DNA from: Sulfuricurvum sp.
GTDB lineage: Bacteria; Campylobacterota; Campylobacteria; Campylobacterales; Sulfurimonadaceae
Reading direction: 5' to 3'
Assembly (NCBI RefSeq): GCF_028713855.1
Contig: NZ_JAQTNN010000004.1
Location: forward strand, 118,779-182,778
DNA: 64,000 nt
Both the position numbers and the translations under genes were made by a program. Under the pieces are notes generated by a model, which saw only the letters and a list, made by a program, of their open reading frames with translations, ran no database searches and was not told the origin of the DNA. How positions within the stretch are numbered: the stretch's first letter is position 1; each line of letters starts with the position of its first letter. This document shows positions 44,359 through 52,186 of the stretch, in pieces.

Positions 44359-45093
44359 TTAGTATTGAATGATTTCTTTGGAATATTCGGTCAGTTTAAC
44401 CGTTTTAGCCGAAAGGGAAACAAGCTGTTTCGCTTGCGCAGGTCCTCCAAAAAACTCTTTAAATTCAGGTTTGAATGCTTTAAAATAATCCTGAAATTTA
44501 TCCGATCCCAAAACACCTACCGCCCAAATCGTATCATCTGCAGCCACTTCCAAAACAACCGCCGCAAGAGGCTGACTTGCCGCTCCGCCTAGTACTTTCG
44601 CACCGGCGGACGCGTCGTACGCCGAGAGATGGGATGAGCAAACGATAATGCCGCTTTTGCTGTATGCCATCGTTGGTGTTGCTTTAGGGACGTATTTAAT
44701 AAAACTGTCATTAGGGGTCGGGTGTGTCAACTGATGAGCACAGATTGCGCTGTACGCCACAATTGTCCGCTCTTTTCCAACACCGCTTTTCCAAACATAC
44801 TCTTCGCCCGCTTCCGATTTTAACGCCACTTCCTGCTGTGTCGGTTCAGGAAGATTGATAAGCATACTCGGTGTCGAAGCATAAGGATAGTTAAAAATAT
44901 AGGTTACCTCTTTTTCAAGGGAAGAAGCTTTGATCGGATTACCTGCCCCATCCACAATCTGCGCTTTTTCATACGCACTATAGAGGCGTCCGTCATCCGC
45001 GTATAATGTACCGCGAATCAATGAAGGGTTTACCGCTACAATCGTAGCCCCAGCCGCCATAACTTTCAAAAAACTTCTGCGTTCCATTCTCAA
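44359..45093 (-). CDS. Rieske [2Fe-2S] protein, Tat-exported
   Basis: 244 residues with a Tat signal (ERRSFLKVMAAGATIVA). The cluster-binding loops are YSAICAHQLTHP (C-x-H) and IVCSSHLSAYD (C-x2-H), about 40 residues apart, which is longer than in typical bc1 Rieske proteins. In a sulfide/Sox operon it may carry electrons from FccB/SoxYZ chemistry. It shows no SoxC/SoxD signature. The gene is followed closely by the cytochrome gene and preceded by soxZ. Confidence 0.85.
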   Translation of the reverse strand: MRMERRSFLKVMAAGATIVAVNPSLIRGTLYADDGRLYSAYEKAQIVDGAGNPIKASSLEKEVTYIFNYPYASTPSMLINLPEPTQQEVALKSEAGEEYVWKSGVGKERTIVAYSAICAHQLTHPTPNDSFIKYVPKATPTMAYSKSGIIVCSSHLSAYDASAGAKVLGGAASQPLAAVVLEVAADDTIWAVGVLGSDKFQDYFKAFKPEFKEFFGGPAQAKQLVSLSAKTVKLTEYSKEIIQY

Positions 45094-45105
45094 TTATCCC
45101 CTCTC

Positions 45106-45438
45106 TCAACCCGCAGGGGCGATAGCTACCGATTTTTGTGCTTTGTCATCATCCGAATTAACGAAATCCACCACCAATGTACCCGGGCCTGTCACTTTAA
45201 ACGGAAATTGGATAACCGGATTTTGGCTCGTAGCCACATCCAATTCAAAATGGGCAACAACCGCACCATTAAAAGTGGCCGTAATCTCTTTCATGTAAAA
45301 GCGAGGAAACGTTTTACCCGATTCTTTATCCTTGGTAAATCCCGTATCCATTTTATGAATGACAATGATCTTGGCTTTTATAACATCACCGACTTTGTAA
45401 TTTTGATCTAAAATTTTTACTGTTCCGCGTAATTCCAT
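45106..45438 (-). CDS. soxZ: SoxZ, sulfur-compound chelating carrier subunit
   Basis: 110 residues with an Ig-like beta sandwich: MELRGTVKILDQNYKVGDVIKAKIIVIHKMDTG..., RFYMKEITATFNG, and VTGPGTLVVDF..., as in SoxZ. It pairs with SoxY to hold sulfur intermediates. AAGGAG precedes the ATG at 45438; a longer frame from 45537 overlaps soxY and is rejected. No Tat signal, as expected, since it is carried along by SoxY. Confidence 0.93.
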   Translation of the reverse strand: MELRGTVKILDQNYKVGDVIKAKIIVIHKMDTGFTKDKESGKTFPRFYMKEITATFNGAVVAHFELDVATSQNPVIQFPFKVTGPGTLVVDFVNSDDDKAQKSVAIAPAG

Positions 45439-45451
45439 TCCAATCTCCTTA

Positions 45452-45922
45452 TCAACCGCATCCGCCGAGAGCGACTCGGACGTTTTGTGATGCTTTAAAA
45501 ATTTGTCCTTTATTGGTCTTTGCCAAAATAACGACATCCTGAGTTTGCCCCATTTTCACGTTGACATACAAGTATGCGATTCCGCTCGCAGGAGTCAAAT
45601 CAAAAGAGATTGCTTTGTTTGCTTTATTCTTCGTCGTCAACACTGTGATATTGCTAATGTAGTTATCGGCATTCATCGGATGGTTAATCGTCACTTCAAT
45701 CGGTACAACCGCACCGTTTTCAGGTGCTTCAGGGATATTAAGCGTCATGATAGAGCTTCCGTCTTCCGCTTTTTTCCCTGATAAATACTCATTTAATAAC
45801 TCAGTATACGGCATCTCAACCGCTTCTTCTGCCGCACTTAATCCATGGCGGAAAAGAATCGGATTGAGCAAACCGATCGTTGCAAGGGCAAACGTCCCTT
45901 TTATGAAACTACGTCTTTGCAT
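45452..45922 (-). CDS. soxY: SoxY, covalent sulfur carrier
   Basis: 156 residues with a Tat signal (RRSFIKGTFALATIGLL), a beta-sandwich core and the hallmark C-terminal GGCG, whose Cys carries the thiosulfate-derived sulfur chain. The SoxYZ dimer is the central carrier of the Sox pathway. It lies between the flavoprotein gene and soxZ, with 111 bases and 13 bases respectively between genes. soxXA, soxB and soxCD are not in this window. Confidence 0.95.
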   Translation of the reverse strand: MQRRSFIKGTFALATIGLLNPILFRHGLSAAEEAVEMPYTELLNEYLSGKKAEDGSSIMTLNIPEAPENGAVVPIEVTINHPMNADNYISNITVLTTKNKANKAISFDLTPASGIAYLYVNVKMGQTQDVVILAKTNKGQIFKASQNVRVALGGCG

Positions 45923-46033
45923 ATCTTCCTCTCTTTCAAAAAATCATCTTGTATTATAACAGCAAGACAAATCTAAACAATCCATAATTGCTTGAATTTG
46001 CCTTGCACGGTATCACCGTGCAAGAAGTATGAT

Positions 46034-47392
46034 TTAGAAGAAGTCTCTGTAAAGACCTTTACCCCATTCGACAAGACCTTTACCGCCGGCAAGACCGTCA
46101 GCTCCGTCCCATTTTTCCATCGTTCCTGCATTAGCAAATCCGAATGATTTTTTGGTTTCATCGTATGCGTATTCAGCATGAACCGAAATAGCGCGCATTG
46201 GATCACCTGCAACTGCAGAATAACATACAGTAAGCGGAGAGCTCCATGTTTTTTGGCTGAGTTCTTCACCTGCAAGATATTTAACGATGTTTTTAGCAAC
46301 GATTTTACCTTCGGTATTCGCCGTATTCGCTGATTTAGAGAATCCCATCGGACGAACGTCACCCGTACAGAATACGTTTTTATCACCGATAACTTGATAC
46401 GTAAACGGATCGATGTTCGCTTCACCTTTGTTAAATACGCTGTCTTTCGCAACACCGGCAATTTCGAGCAATTTGTTACCGCGAACACGGCTGTAAAGTG
46501 CAGCATCGGTGAAATCGATTTCTTCACCAAGTTCCGTAACAATTTTTTGTTTGTTTGGATCGATACTTGTAATCGTCGTACTTGGCATATACGTAATATA
46601 ATCTTTATACAATTTTTCAAACGCTGAGTGGAAACCGTCGGCTTTAATCGTGATATTCGGATTTTCATCCAAGATGACCACTTTACCTTTGATTTTATTA
46701 CGTTTCATATAATCAGCGATCAAGCAGCTGCGCTCATACGGCCCAGGCAAACAACGGTAGTTTCCGCCGGGAACGGTTTGAACAAACACACCGCCTTCCA
46801 TGTTTTCGATTTTAGATTTGAGGGTCAACGTTTCACTACCTGCGATGAATGCACCCGGGAATTTTGTTCTAAGCGCTGTTTCGAGTTCAACATCACCCTT
46901 AGTCCATTTAGAGTAATCATAATCAATCCCCGGAGCCAATACCAATACATCGTATTTTACGATCCCTTCATTGGTATAGACGGTTTTAGACGTACGATCG
47001 ATTTCGTGTGCAGTTGCCTGTAAAAAGGTATAGTTACCGTTGCGTGCACCTTCTAGAAAATCGTGCGTGATAAAATCAAGTGGTAAAACACCTGTCGCTA
47101 CCAAGTTGCTGATAAAGCCCGACATAAAGACGGAACGTTTGTCCATCAAAACAACATCAACTTTCGGATTAGCCTTTTTGACATATTTAGCAATTGTCAA
47201 ACCTGACGGTCCTGCACCCACGATAACTACACGCGGTCCTTTTGCTGCAGGGATCGGAGCAGGTGAAAGTAAAATACTTTGCGTTGCCGCTTTAGCTCCC
47301 CCCTCATTCCCTGCTGCATAACCGCTTGATGCTGCAGCCGTAACCGCCGCCAATCCGGTAAATTTCATCGCATCTCTTCTTGATAGCGCCAT
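46034..47392 (-). CDS. fccB: Flavocytochrome c-type sulfide dehydrogenase, flavoprotein (FccB/SoxF-like)
   Basis: 452 residues with a Tat signal (SRRDAMKFTGLAAVTAAASSG). FAD fold starts at VVIVGAGPSGLTIAKYVKK, and a Cys in NYRCLPGPYERSC is placed like the FccB active-site pair; GDVRPMGFSKSANTA closes the FAD site. It oxidises sulfide at the periplasmic side, normally with a diheme cytochrome partner. FccA is not seen; the small cytochrome or the Rieske protein could take its place. It leads the cluster. Confidence 0.9.
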   Translation of the reverse strand: MALSRRDAMKFTGLAAVTAAASSGYAAGNEGGAKAATQSILLSPAPIPAAKGPRVVIVGAGPSGLTIAKYVKKANPKVDVVLMDKRSVFMSGFISNLVATGVLPLDFITHDFLEGARNGNYTFLQATAHEIDRTSKTVYTNEGIVKYDVLVLAPGIDYDYSKWTKGDVELETALRTKFPGAFIAGSETLTLKSKIENMEGGVFVQTVPGGNYRCLPGPYERSCLIADYMKRNKIKGKVVILDENPNITIKADGFHSAFEKLYKDYITYMPSTTITSIDPNKQKIVTELGEEIDFTDAALYSRVRGNKLLEIAGVAKDSVFNKGEANIDPFTYQVIGDKNVFCTGDVRPMGFSKSANTANTEGKIVAKNIVKYLAGEELSQKTWSSPLTVCYSAVAGDPMRAISVHAEYAYDETKKSFGFANAGTMEKWDGADGLAGGKGLVEWGKGLYRDFF

Positions 47393-47710
47393 CGTTAACT
47401 CCTTCGTTAAGTATAAGATTTTTGTATCAGCCGGCAGTGTATCTACGGTAACCTTAATGATTTTTAAATATTATTAATACTTATCTTATAGGAATTATCA
47501 ACACGAGTTAAATCTCACATACTTATCACTAAAATAGCCTGAAAATAGCGAAAAAACAGTCAATTATCACATTAATAACAAATAAAATTTAAATAATTGT
47601 AGTATCAATTTGCAATTATGAGTGATATAAATGTGATATAAAAATCGATAACTCCTTAAAGTACAAAATGCTATGATAAAGGAAATTATTTGAGCAAGGA
47701 GGATGTGAGT
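47393..47710. other. Intergenic AT-rich region between fccB and chorismate mutase genes
   Basis: 318 bases divergent between the fccB operon and the chorismate mutase gene. The fccB side has TATACT as a possible -10 at its 5' end and AAGGAG next to the ATG. It contains long AT-rich stretches but no clear palindrome or consensus -35 box. No RNA gene was seen. Confidence 0.5.
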
Positions 47711-48010
47711 ATGGAAATTAACGATTGCCAGAGTTTGGAAGAGGTGCGTCAATATATTGATGACTTGGACGATCAAATTGTCGAACTGATCGCTGCTCGA
47801 AATTCTTACGTCAAACAAGCCGCAAATTTCAAACATTCCATAGAAGATATAAAAGCCAATGAGAGAATGGAAGCGGTCATGGATCGAGTTCGTTACAAAG
47901 CAATGGAATTCGGCGTCTCTCCGAATCTTCTCACTAAACTCTATTCTATAATGATTGACGCGATGGTAGAATCTGAAATCTCTGAGTTCCGGAATGCAAA
48001 ATCACTATAA
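47711..48010 (+). CDS. Chorismate mutase (AroQ/PchB type)
   Basis: 99 residues, all alpha: VRQYIDDLDDQIVELIAARNSYVKQAANFKHS has the Arg and Lys that bind chorismate, followed by ERMEAVMDRVRYKAMEFGV and IDAMVESEI. It resembles PchB-type (isochorismate pyruvate-lyase) and monofunctional AroQ enzymes, which need other genes to tell apart. AAGGAGG (47696-47702) lies 8 bases from the ATG at 47711; the TTG at 47690 is rejected. A 35-residue ORF follows it. Confidence 0.85.
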   Translation: MEINDCQSLEEVRQYIDDLDDQIVELIAARNSYVKQAANFKHSIEDIKANERMEAVMDRVRYKAMEFGVSPNLLTKLYSIMIDAMVESEISEFRNAKSL

Positions 48011-48022
48011 AGGAAATTCAAT

Positions 48023-48130
48023 ATGAACATTTTAGATTTTGAAAACCCCTATATGTTATTGTATTTTGTACCCTTTGTTTTCGCAGTACTTTATATTGTA
48101 GTCAGTTTTTTTGGAGAGAGGGGAGAATAG
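48023..48130 (+). CDS. Small single-helix membrane protein, 35 aa
   Basis: An ATG at 48023 with AAAGGAAA just upstream opens 35 codons ending at 48130. The peptide starts MNILDFENPYMLLYF and is almost wholly hydrophobic (to about residue 30) before ERGE. It sits 12 bases after the chorismate mutase gene, so co-expression is likely. No homology is recognised. Confidence 0.5.
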   Translation: MNILDFENPYMLLYFVPFVFAVLYIVVSFFGERGE

Positions 48131-48148
48131 CTTCTCCCATTTTCTTCC

Positions 48149-49366
48149 TTAAAAGTGTGTCACTTCGCCTCGGCAGAATGACATAATTACTTTGCCTTGC
48201 AGTGTTTCATTTTTATAGAGGCTGTGATGGTGTGTAACCTGCGTCGTTTGGGATGGATCAAACAGAATCATATCCACCGATGAACCTACATTAATCTCCC
48301 CTGCCCTTATCCCGATCTGTCGTGCTGGAGCGCTGGAAGCAACATCCACCAGTTTTGGCATCTCAATCACATTCGTTAGAATCAAATAGGTATAAAGCAA
48401 CGGTAAATATTCGGCGATTGATGTAGTTCCCACATGCGCATCATAAAACGTAATATCTTTATGAATATCGGAGTTTGGCTGATGCAGTGATGTAAGAGAA
48501 TGTATATCGCCTCGTCTCAATGCATCAATAAGCTCCAAGCGTTTCGATTCATTCACCAACGGCGGATTAATTTTAGCATCTGTATCAAAGCCCAAACATG
48601 CCGAATCGTTTTTAAAGAGATGGTGAATGGCCACTTCACACTCTACACTCACCCCCAATGCACGTGCTTCAGAGATCAACTCAATCGATCGAGGCTCCGT
48701 AATACTTTTAAATACGATTTTTATCCCGAAATAGCGTGCAATTTCGATCATCGACGCAACATGAACCACTTCAGATAGTGGAGATATCCCCGGTAATCCG
48801 AGCTGTGAAGCGATCGCTCCATCAGACATGACACCGCTTTCAGTCAAACTTTTTTCTTCCGCTTTATAAAAAAGAGCCTTATCCGCCATTTTTAAATATT
48901 GTGCGATTCGAGTGATTAGATTGTAATCGGCAAGTGTCGCCGTATGTACGGCTAGAGAGCCTTTTTTAAGCATAATAGCAATATTGCTCAAAGCGTCTGT
49001 CTCGTTCAATGCACTTACCGTACTCTCAATCGTTGCGCCATGTGGCAAGCAACGATGTTGTTGGACAAACTCCAAGGTAATTTCGTTGTCGATTCGAGGG
49101 TGAGAATCACTCGATAATACAGCCGTTGTTACCCCACCGCTAAGTGCGCGTGTTGAAAGCTTTTCGAGGTTTGTACGGCTTAGCTGCGCATCTTTAAGCC
49201 GCACATCGGTATCCACAAGACCGGGGATCAAATAACATCCCTCACCTTTTATAATTTCGTCGCCGCTAAGATTCTCTCCGATTTGAGTAATTACCCCCTC
49301 TTCGATTCTCACATCCCCTTTGCGTTGCCCTCGTGCATCACAGATAATGACGTCAGAAATGACCAT
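48149..49366 (-). CDS. Dihydroorotase-like protein lacking the metal ligands
   Basis: 405 residues aligning to PyrC of the amidohydrolase fold: YLIPGLVDTDVRLKD stands where active enzymes have IDxHVHxR, so the HxH metal pair is gone, and LHQPNSDIHKD replaces the catalytic DHAP. Thus it is a non-catalytic PyrC' homologue, which in some bacteria binds aspartate carbamoyltransferase to keep it in shape. Other pyrimidine genes are not in the window. It is divergent from the cytochrome gene. Confidence 0.85.
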   Translation of the reverse strand: MVISDVIICDARGQRKGDVRIEEGVITQIGENLSGDEIIKGEGCYLIPGLVDTDVRLKDAQLSRTNLEKLSTRALSGGVTTAVLSSDSHPRIDNEITLEFVQQHRCLPHGATIESTVSALNETDALSNIAIMLKKGSLAVHTATLADYNLITRIAQYLKMADKALFYKAEEKSLTESGVMSDGAIASQLGLPGISPLSEVVHVASMIEIARYFGIKIVFKSITEPRSIELISEARALGVSVECEVAIHHLFKNDSACLGFDTDAKINPPLVNESKRLELIDALRRGDIHSLTSLHQPNSDIHKDITFYDAHVGTTSIAEYLPLLYTYLILTNVIEMPKLVDVASSAPARQIGIRAGEINVGSSVDMILFDPSQTTQVTHHHSLYKNETLQGKVIMSFCRGEVTHF

Positions 49367-49429
49367 AATTAGCTCCCGTTCGGTATAATTACGCCATTTT
49401 AGTCTAAGAATGTTTGAAAAAGGATTAGA

Positions 49430-49792
49430 GTGCGCAAAATCATCTTCTTGTTCTTACCGATGATGGCACTTATGGCTGCTCCATCGGCTTATGATCAAGG
49501 TAAAAAACTCTATTTTGCAAAAGGATGTAATGGCTGTCACGGTGTATCCGCCGGCGGAACCAACATCTATCCTGCACTCGCTTATCGCCGTAAAGCCTTT
49601 TTGGTCTACAGACTCAAACAGCTTCGATCCAAACAAGGCAATACTCAGCTGGCACCCATGATGATCCCCTTTGCGATGGCACTTACCGACACGCAAATCG
49701 ATGCCCTGACCACTTTTTTAAGCGACTATCACGAAAACACTAAAGAAAAGTATACTCCTGATGATTCCAATACCGGGGATGGCAGCTCATGA
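49430..49792 (+). CDS. Periplasmic cytochrome c, class I
   Basis: 120 residues with a signal peptide (about 1-18), heme site GCNGCHG (about 33-37) and the axial Met likely at LAPMMIPFAMAL. Class I cytochrome similar to cytochrome c553-type carriers of this group. GTG start at 49430 with AAAAGGA six bases ahead. Its stop overlaps the lpxB ATG by 4 bases (ATGA), so both are coupled. Confidence 0.9.
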   Translation: MRKIIFLFLPMMALMAAPSAYDQGKKLYFAKGCNGCHGVSAGGTNIYPALAYRRKAFLVYRLKQLRSKQGNTQLAPMMIPFAMALTDTQIDALTTFLSDYHENTKEKYTPDDSNTGDGSS

Positions 49793-50838
49793 AACTCCTC
49801 GTCAGTGCACTCGAACACTCTGCTAATGTCCATTTAAAATATCTCTCAAAAGAGTTGGGAGACGAAGTAGCTCTCTCCGGCATTTTTGACTCATCGTTGG
49901 GAGAGAGTATCGTTGATCTGCGTGCCACTTCCGTGATGGGATTTGTCGATGCCCTCACAAAACTCCCTTTCTTCTTCCGGCTCAAAGATCAAATGGTTGA
50001 ATTAGCCGCCGAAGCGGACAAAGTATTACTGATTGACTCGTCAGGATTTAATCTTCCGCTGGCCAAAGCGATACGCAAACGCTACCCAAAAAAAGAGATC
50101 ATCTACTATATCCTTCCTCAAGCATGGGCATGGAAGAAAAAACGGATCCCCGTCCTCGAAAAGACAATTACACGACTGTGTTCCATTCTCCCGTTCGAAC
50201 CGTTATATTATTCTCCATCCGCTCCTATCGAGTACGTCGGACATCCGCTTCTCGATGAGATTACGATCCGAAAAGAGAGCCTTATTCCTACCGGCAAGAT
50301 CACTTTTATGCCCGGAAGCCGACCGGGAGAAATCAAACGGCTTATGCCGGTTTTTCGAGAGCTGCGCTTGCTGTTAGATACACAAGCACTGCTTGTAATT
50401 CCATCTCATTTTAGCTCTGAACAAATTGCAGAACTTTACGGTGATATTTCAACCTTTGAAATCACCCATGAAGCACATCAAAGTTTGGCAGAGTCAGATT
50501 TTGCTTTTATCTGCAGTGGTACGGCGACACTTGAAGCTGCCCTTATCGGAACCCCATTTATCCTCACATACATCGCCAAAAAACTCGATTACAGCATTGC
50601 CAAGGCACTTGTAAAGCTTGATTATGTCGGCCTTGGAAACATCTTATTTTCGCACGAATACAATCGTTCTATTCATCCGGAATTTATCCAAAACGAAGTC
50701 AATGCTCAAAATCTGTATAATGCCTATTGTAAAATGGACAAAGAGGCTTTTTTTAACGATGCCGGACATCTGCGCGGCCTATTAGAACATGGCAGTGCCG
50801 CTCGTGTCAGCCAGATTATTAAGGAACATAATGTTTAG
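49789..50838 (+). CDS. lpxB: Lipid-A-disaccharide synthase
   Basis: 349 residues, GT19 family: SALEHSANVHLKYL (start), ILPQAWAWKKKRI, LPFEPLYY, FMPGSRPGEIKRLMP (UDP-sugar site) and SGTATLEAALIGTPFIL. It joins UDP-diacylglucosamine and lipid X to the lipid A disaccharide in the cytoplasm. The protein is slightly short for LpxB (about 380). It is in an operon with the cytochrome c before and a membrane protein after. Confidence 0.95.
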   Translation: MKLLVSALEHSANVHLKYLSKELGDEVALSGIFDSSLGESIVDLRATSVMGFVDALTKLPFFFRLKDQMVELAAEADKVLLIDSSGFNLPLAKAIRKRYPKKEIIYYILPQAWAWKKKRIPVLEKTITRLCSILPFEPLYYSPSAPIEYVGHPLLDEITIRKESLIPTGKITFMPGSRPGEIKRLMPVFRELRLLLDTQALLVIPSHFSSEQIAELYGDISTFEITHEAHQSLAESDFAFICSGTATLEAALIGTPFILTYIAKKLDYSIAKALVKLDYVGLGNILFSHEYNRSIHPEFIQNEVNAQNLYNAYCKMDKEAFFNDAGHLRGLLEHGSAARVSQIIKEHNV

Positions 50839-51358
50839 AATTTTTTCATGGATCAAAACCAAGATAAGCACCTTTAGCGATGAGAAAATCATCCCCTACG
50901 TCTTTACGTTGAGTGATGGACCGATGCTCTTTCGGGATTTGCTCAAAACCAATAAAATGTATCAAGAGGGATTGAAATTAGAAGGGAAAATACCGGGATT
51001 TCGTCTCAGTACCGGGAGAAGTTTTCTGGTCTTTATTGGACTTTGGCATCTGATCATTTTGCCAATTTCGGTTGCATTTCATCCGTTTTTAGCCAAAATA
51101 GACTGCCATTTATTGATTATTATGGCAATTGTATTTACCGGGATGTTTTTTGCAACGTATGCCCTCTATAAAGAGTATTTGATCGACACCGTCGCCTTGA
51201 AGATTATCAGAAGTGCATGGGAGAACCATTTTCCCCATTTTGATTATGACCTTCATGCCAAAGAAGTTGCAAGGATTTATTCGGAAGCATTAGAAAAAGA
51301 GATACCGCATAAAAACATGCAGCTCTATATTTTGGATAAACTGGTCGAAAACAAGTAA
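50831..51358 (+). CDS. Unknown protein with two membrane helices
   Basis: 175 residues. Two hydrophobic helices, about 71-92 and 100-122, separated by a short loop, flanked by soluble ends. No motif is recognised. It overlaps the lpxB stop by 8 bases with AAGGA ahead, so it is in the operon. A role in the envelope is possible from context only. Confidence 0.65.
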   Translation: MFRIFSWIKTKISTFSDEKIIPYVFTLSDGPMLFRDLLKTNKMYQEGLKLEGKIPGFRLSTGRSFLVFIGLWHLIILPISVAFHPFLAKIDCHLLIIMAIVFTGMFFATYALYKEYLIDTVALKIIRSAWENHFPHFDYDLHAKEVARIYSEALEKEIPHKNMQLYILDKLVENK

Positions 51359-51362
51359 AATT

Positions 51363-51746
51363 TCAGCGGCTTAGGGCAATTACCCGAGCCAAATCGCTGT
51401 CCATGTTGAGCAAGTGATTACGAAACCAATCCCCCAAACGATCCTTCACATACGCTTTGGCAAACATCAGCTTTCCGCTTGATACTTTCTCTCTAAAATA
51501 ATTCATCTCTTCGAGCGCTTTTTGATGTTCTTGTTTATGTTCGGCTTTGTTCGGATAAACGATCCCTTCCATATCCGCTTCTTCTTCGGCGAAATGCCCC
51601 TGTGTATGGAGAATAACGGCATCAAAAGCCTCTAGAAACTCGCTATCGGCACTATTTTTAAGGATATCATACAGAGTATAGAACTCTTCGTGTCTTTTAT
51701 CGATAGAATCTACACCGACTTTCAGAGCATCCGGCAAAGGTGACAT
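51363..51746 (-). CDS. Bacteriohemerythrin
   Basis: 127 residues, four-helix bundle with the di-iron ligands: VDSIDKRHEEF (H), HTQGHFAEEEADM (H-x3-H...E), HKQEHQKA (H-x3-H) and WFRNHLLNMDSDLA (H-x4-D). It binds O2 and may store or sense it, useful for microaerobic life. It is convergent with the lpxB operon. Confidence 0.93.
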   Translation of the reverse strand: MSPLPDALKVGVDSIDKRHEEFYTLYDILKNSADSEFLEAFDAVILHTQGHFAEEEADMEGIVYPNKAEHKQEHQKALEEMNYFREKVSSGKLMFAKAYVKDRLGDWFRNHLLNMDSDLARVIALSR

Positions 51747-51800
51747 AGAGAGCCTTTTTTATAAAAGGTATTCAATTATCGTTCTACTCTAGGGGAGAGT

Positions 51801-52184
51801 CTACTTTTTGTATTTTCCCAAGATGCCCATAAACGACGGGACATTCGCAGCGCCGTCATAACGACCGATTTTTTTGCCGCTTGCATCAAGAAAATGAAAT
51901 GTTGGGGTTCCGATATACCCCAATCCTTCCGGAATAAAATCATTGTGAATATCGATATGCACCGGAACGTACGATTTTGCTACTTCGGACATCACCATTT
52001 TCTCTTCGAAAACTACGTCGGTCATATATTCACATGCCGGACAATTCTCTTTGGAGAGCATTACCATCACATTTTTTTTCTCTTTTTTCGCCTGTGCCAA
52101 TGCGGCATCATACGACGGTGCCCATTTAAGTTCTGCCAAAGCGCAGCTTGCTAATAATGAAAGTGCTAAGATTATTTTTCCCAT
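51801..52184 (-). CDS. Periplasmic thioredoxin-like protein
   Basis: 127 residues with a signal peptide (about 1-17) and a thioredoxin fold: VMLSKENCPACEYMTDVVF has the CPAC redox site, followed by YIGTPTFHFLD with the cis-Pro. It starts 2 bases after the dsbD stop, so it is probably reduced by DsbD or works along with it. It is shorter than the usual DsbE. Confidence 0.9.
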   Translation of the reverse strand: MGKIILALSLLASCALAELKWAPSYDAALAQAKKEKKNVMVMLSKENCPACEYMTDVVFEEKMVMSEVAKSYVPVHIDIHNDFIPEGLGYIGTPTFHFLDASGKKIGRYDGAANVPSFMGILGKYKK

Positions 52185-52186
52185 GC

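Noticed and set aside
45973..46668. Long minus-strand reading frame of 231 codons
   Set aside because: It is inside fccB in another frame and is rich in Lys/Arg/Leu without domain pattern; fccB itself has clear motifs.
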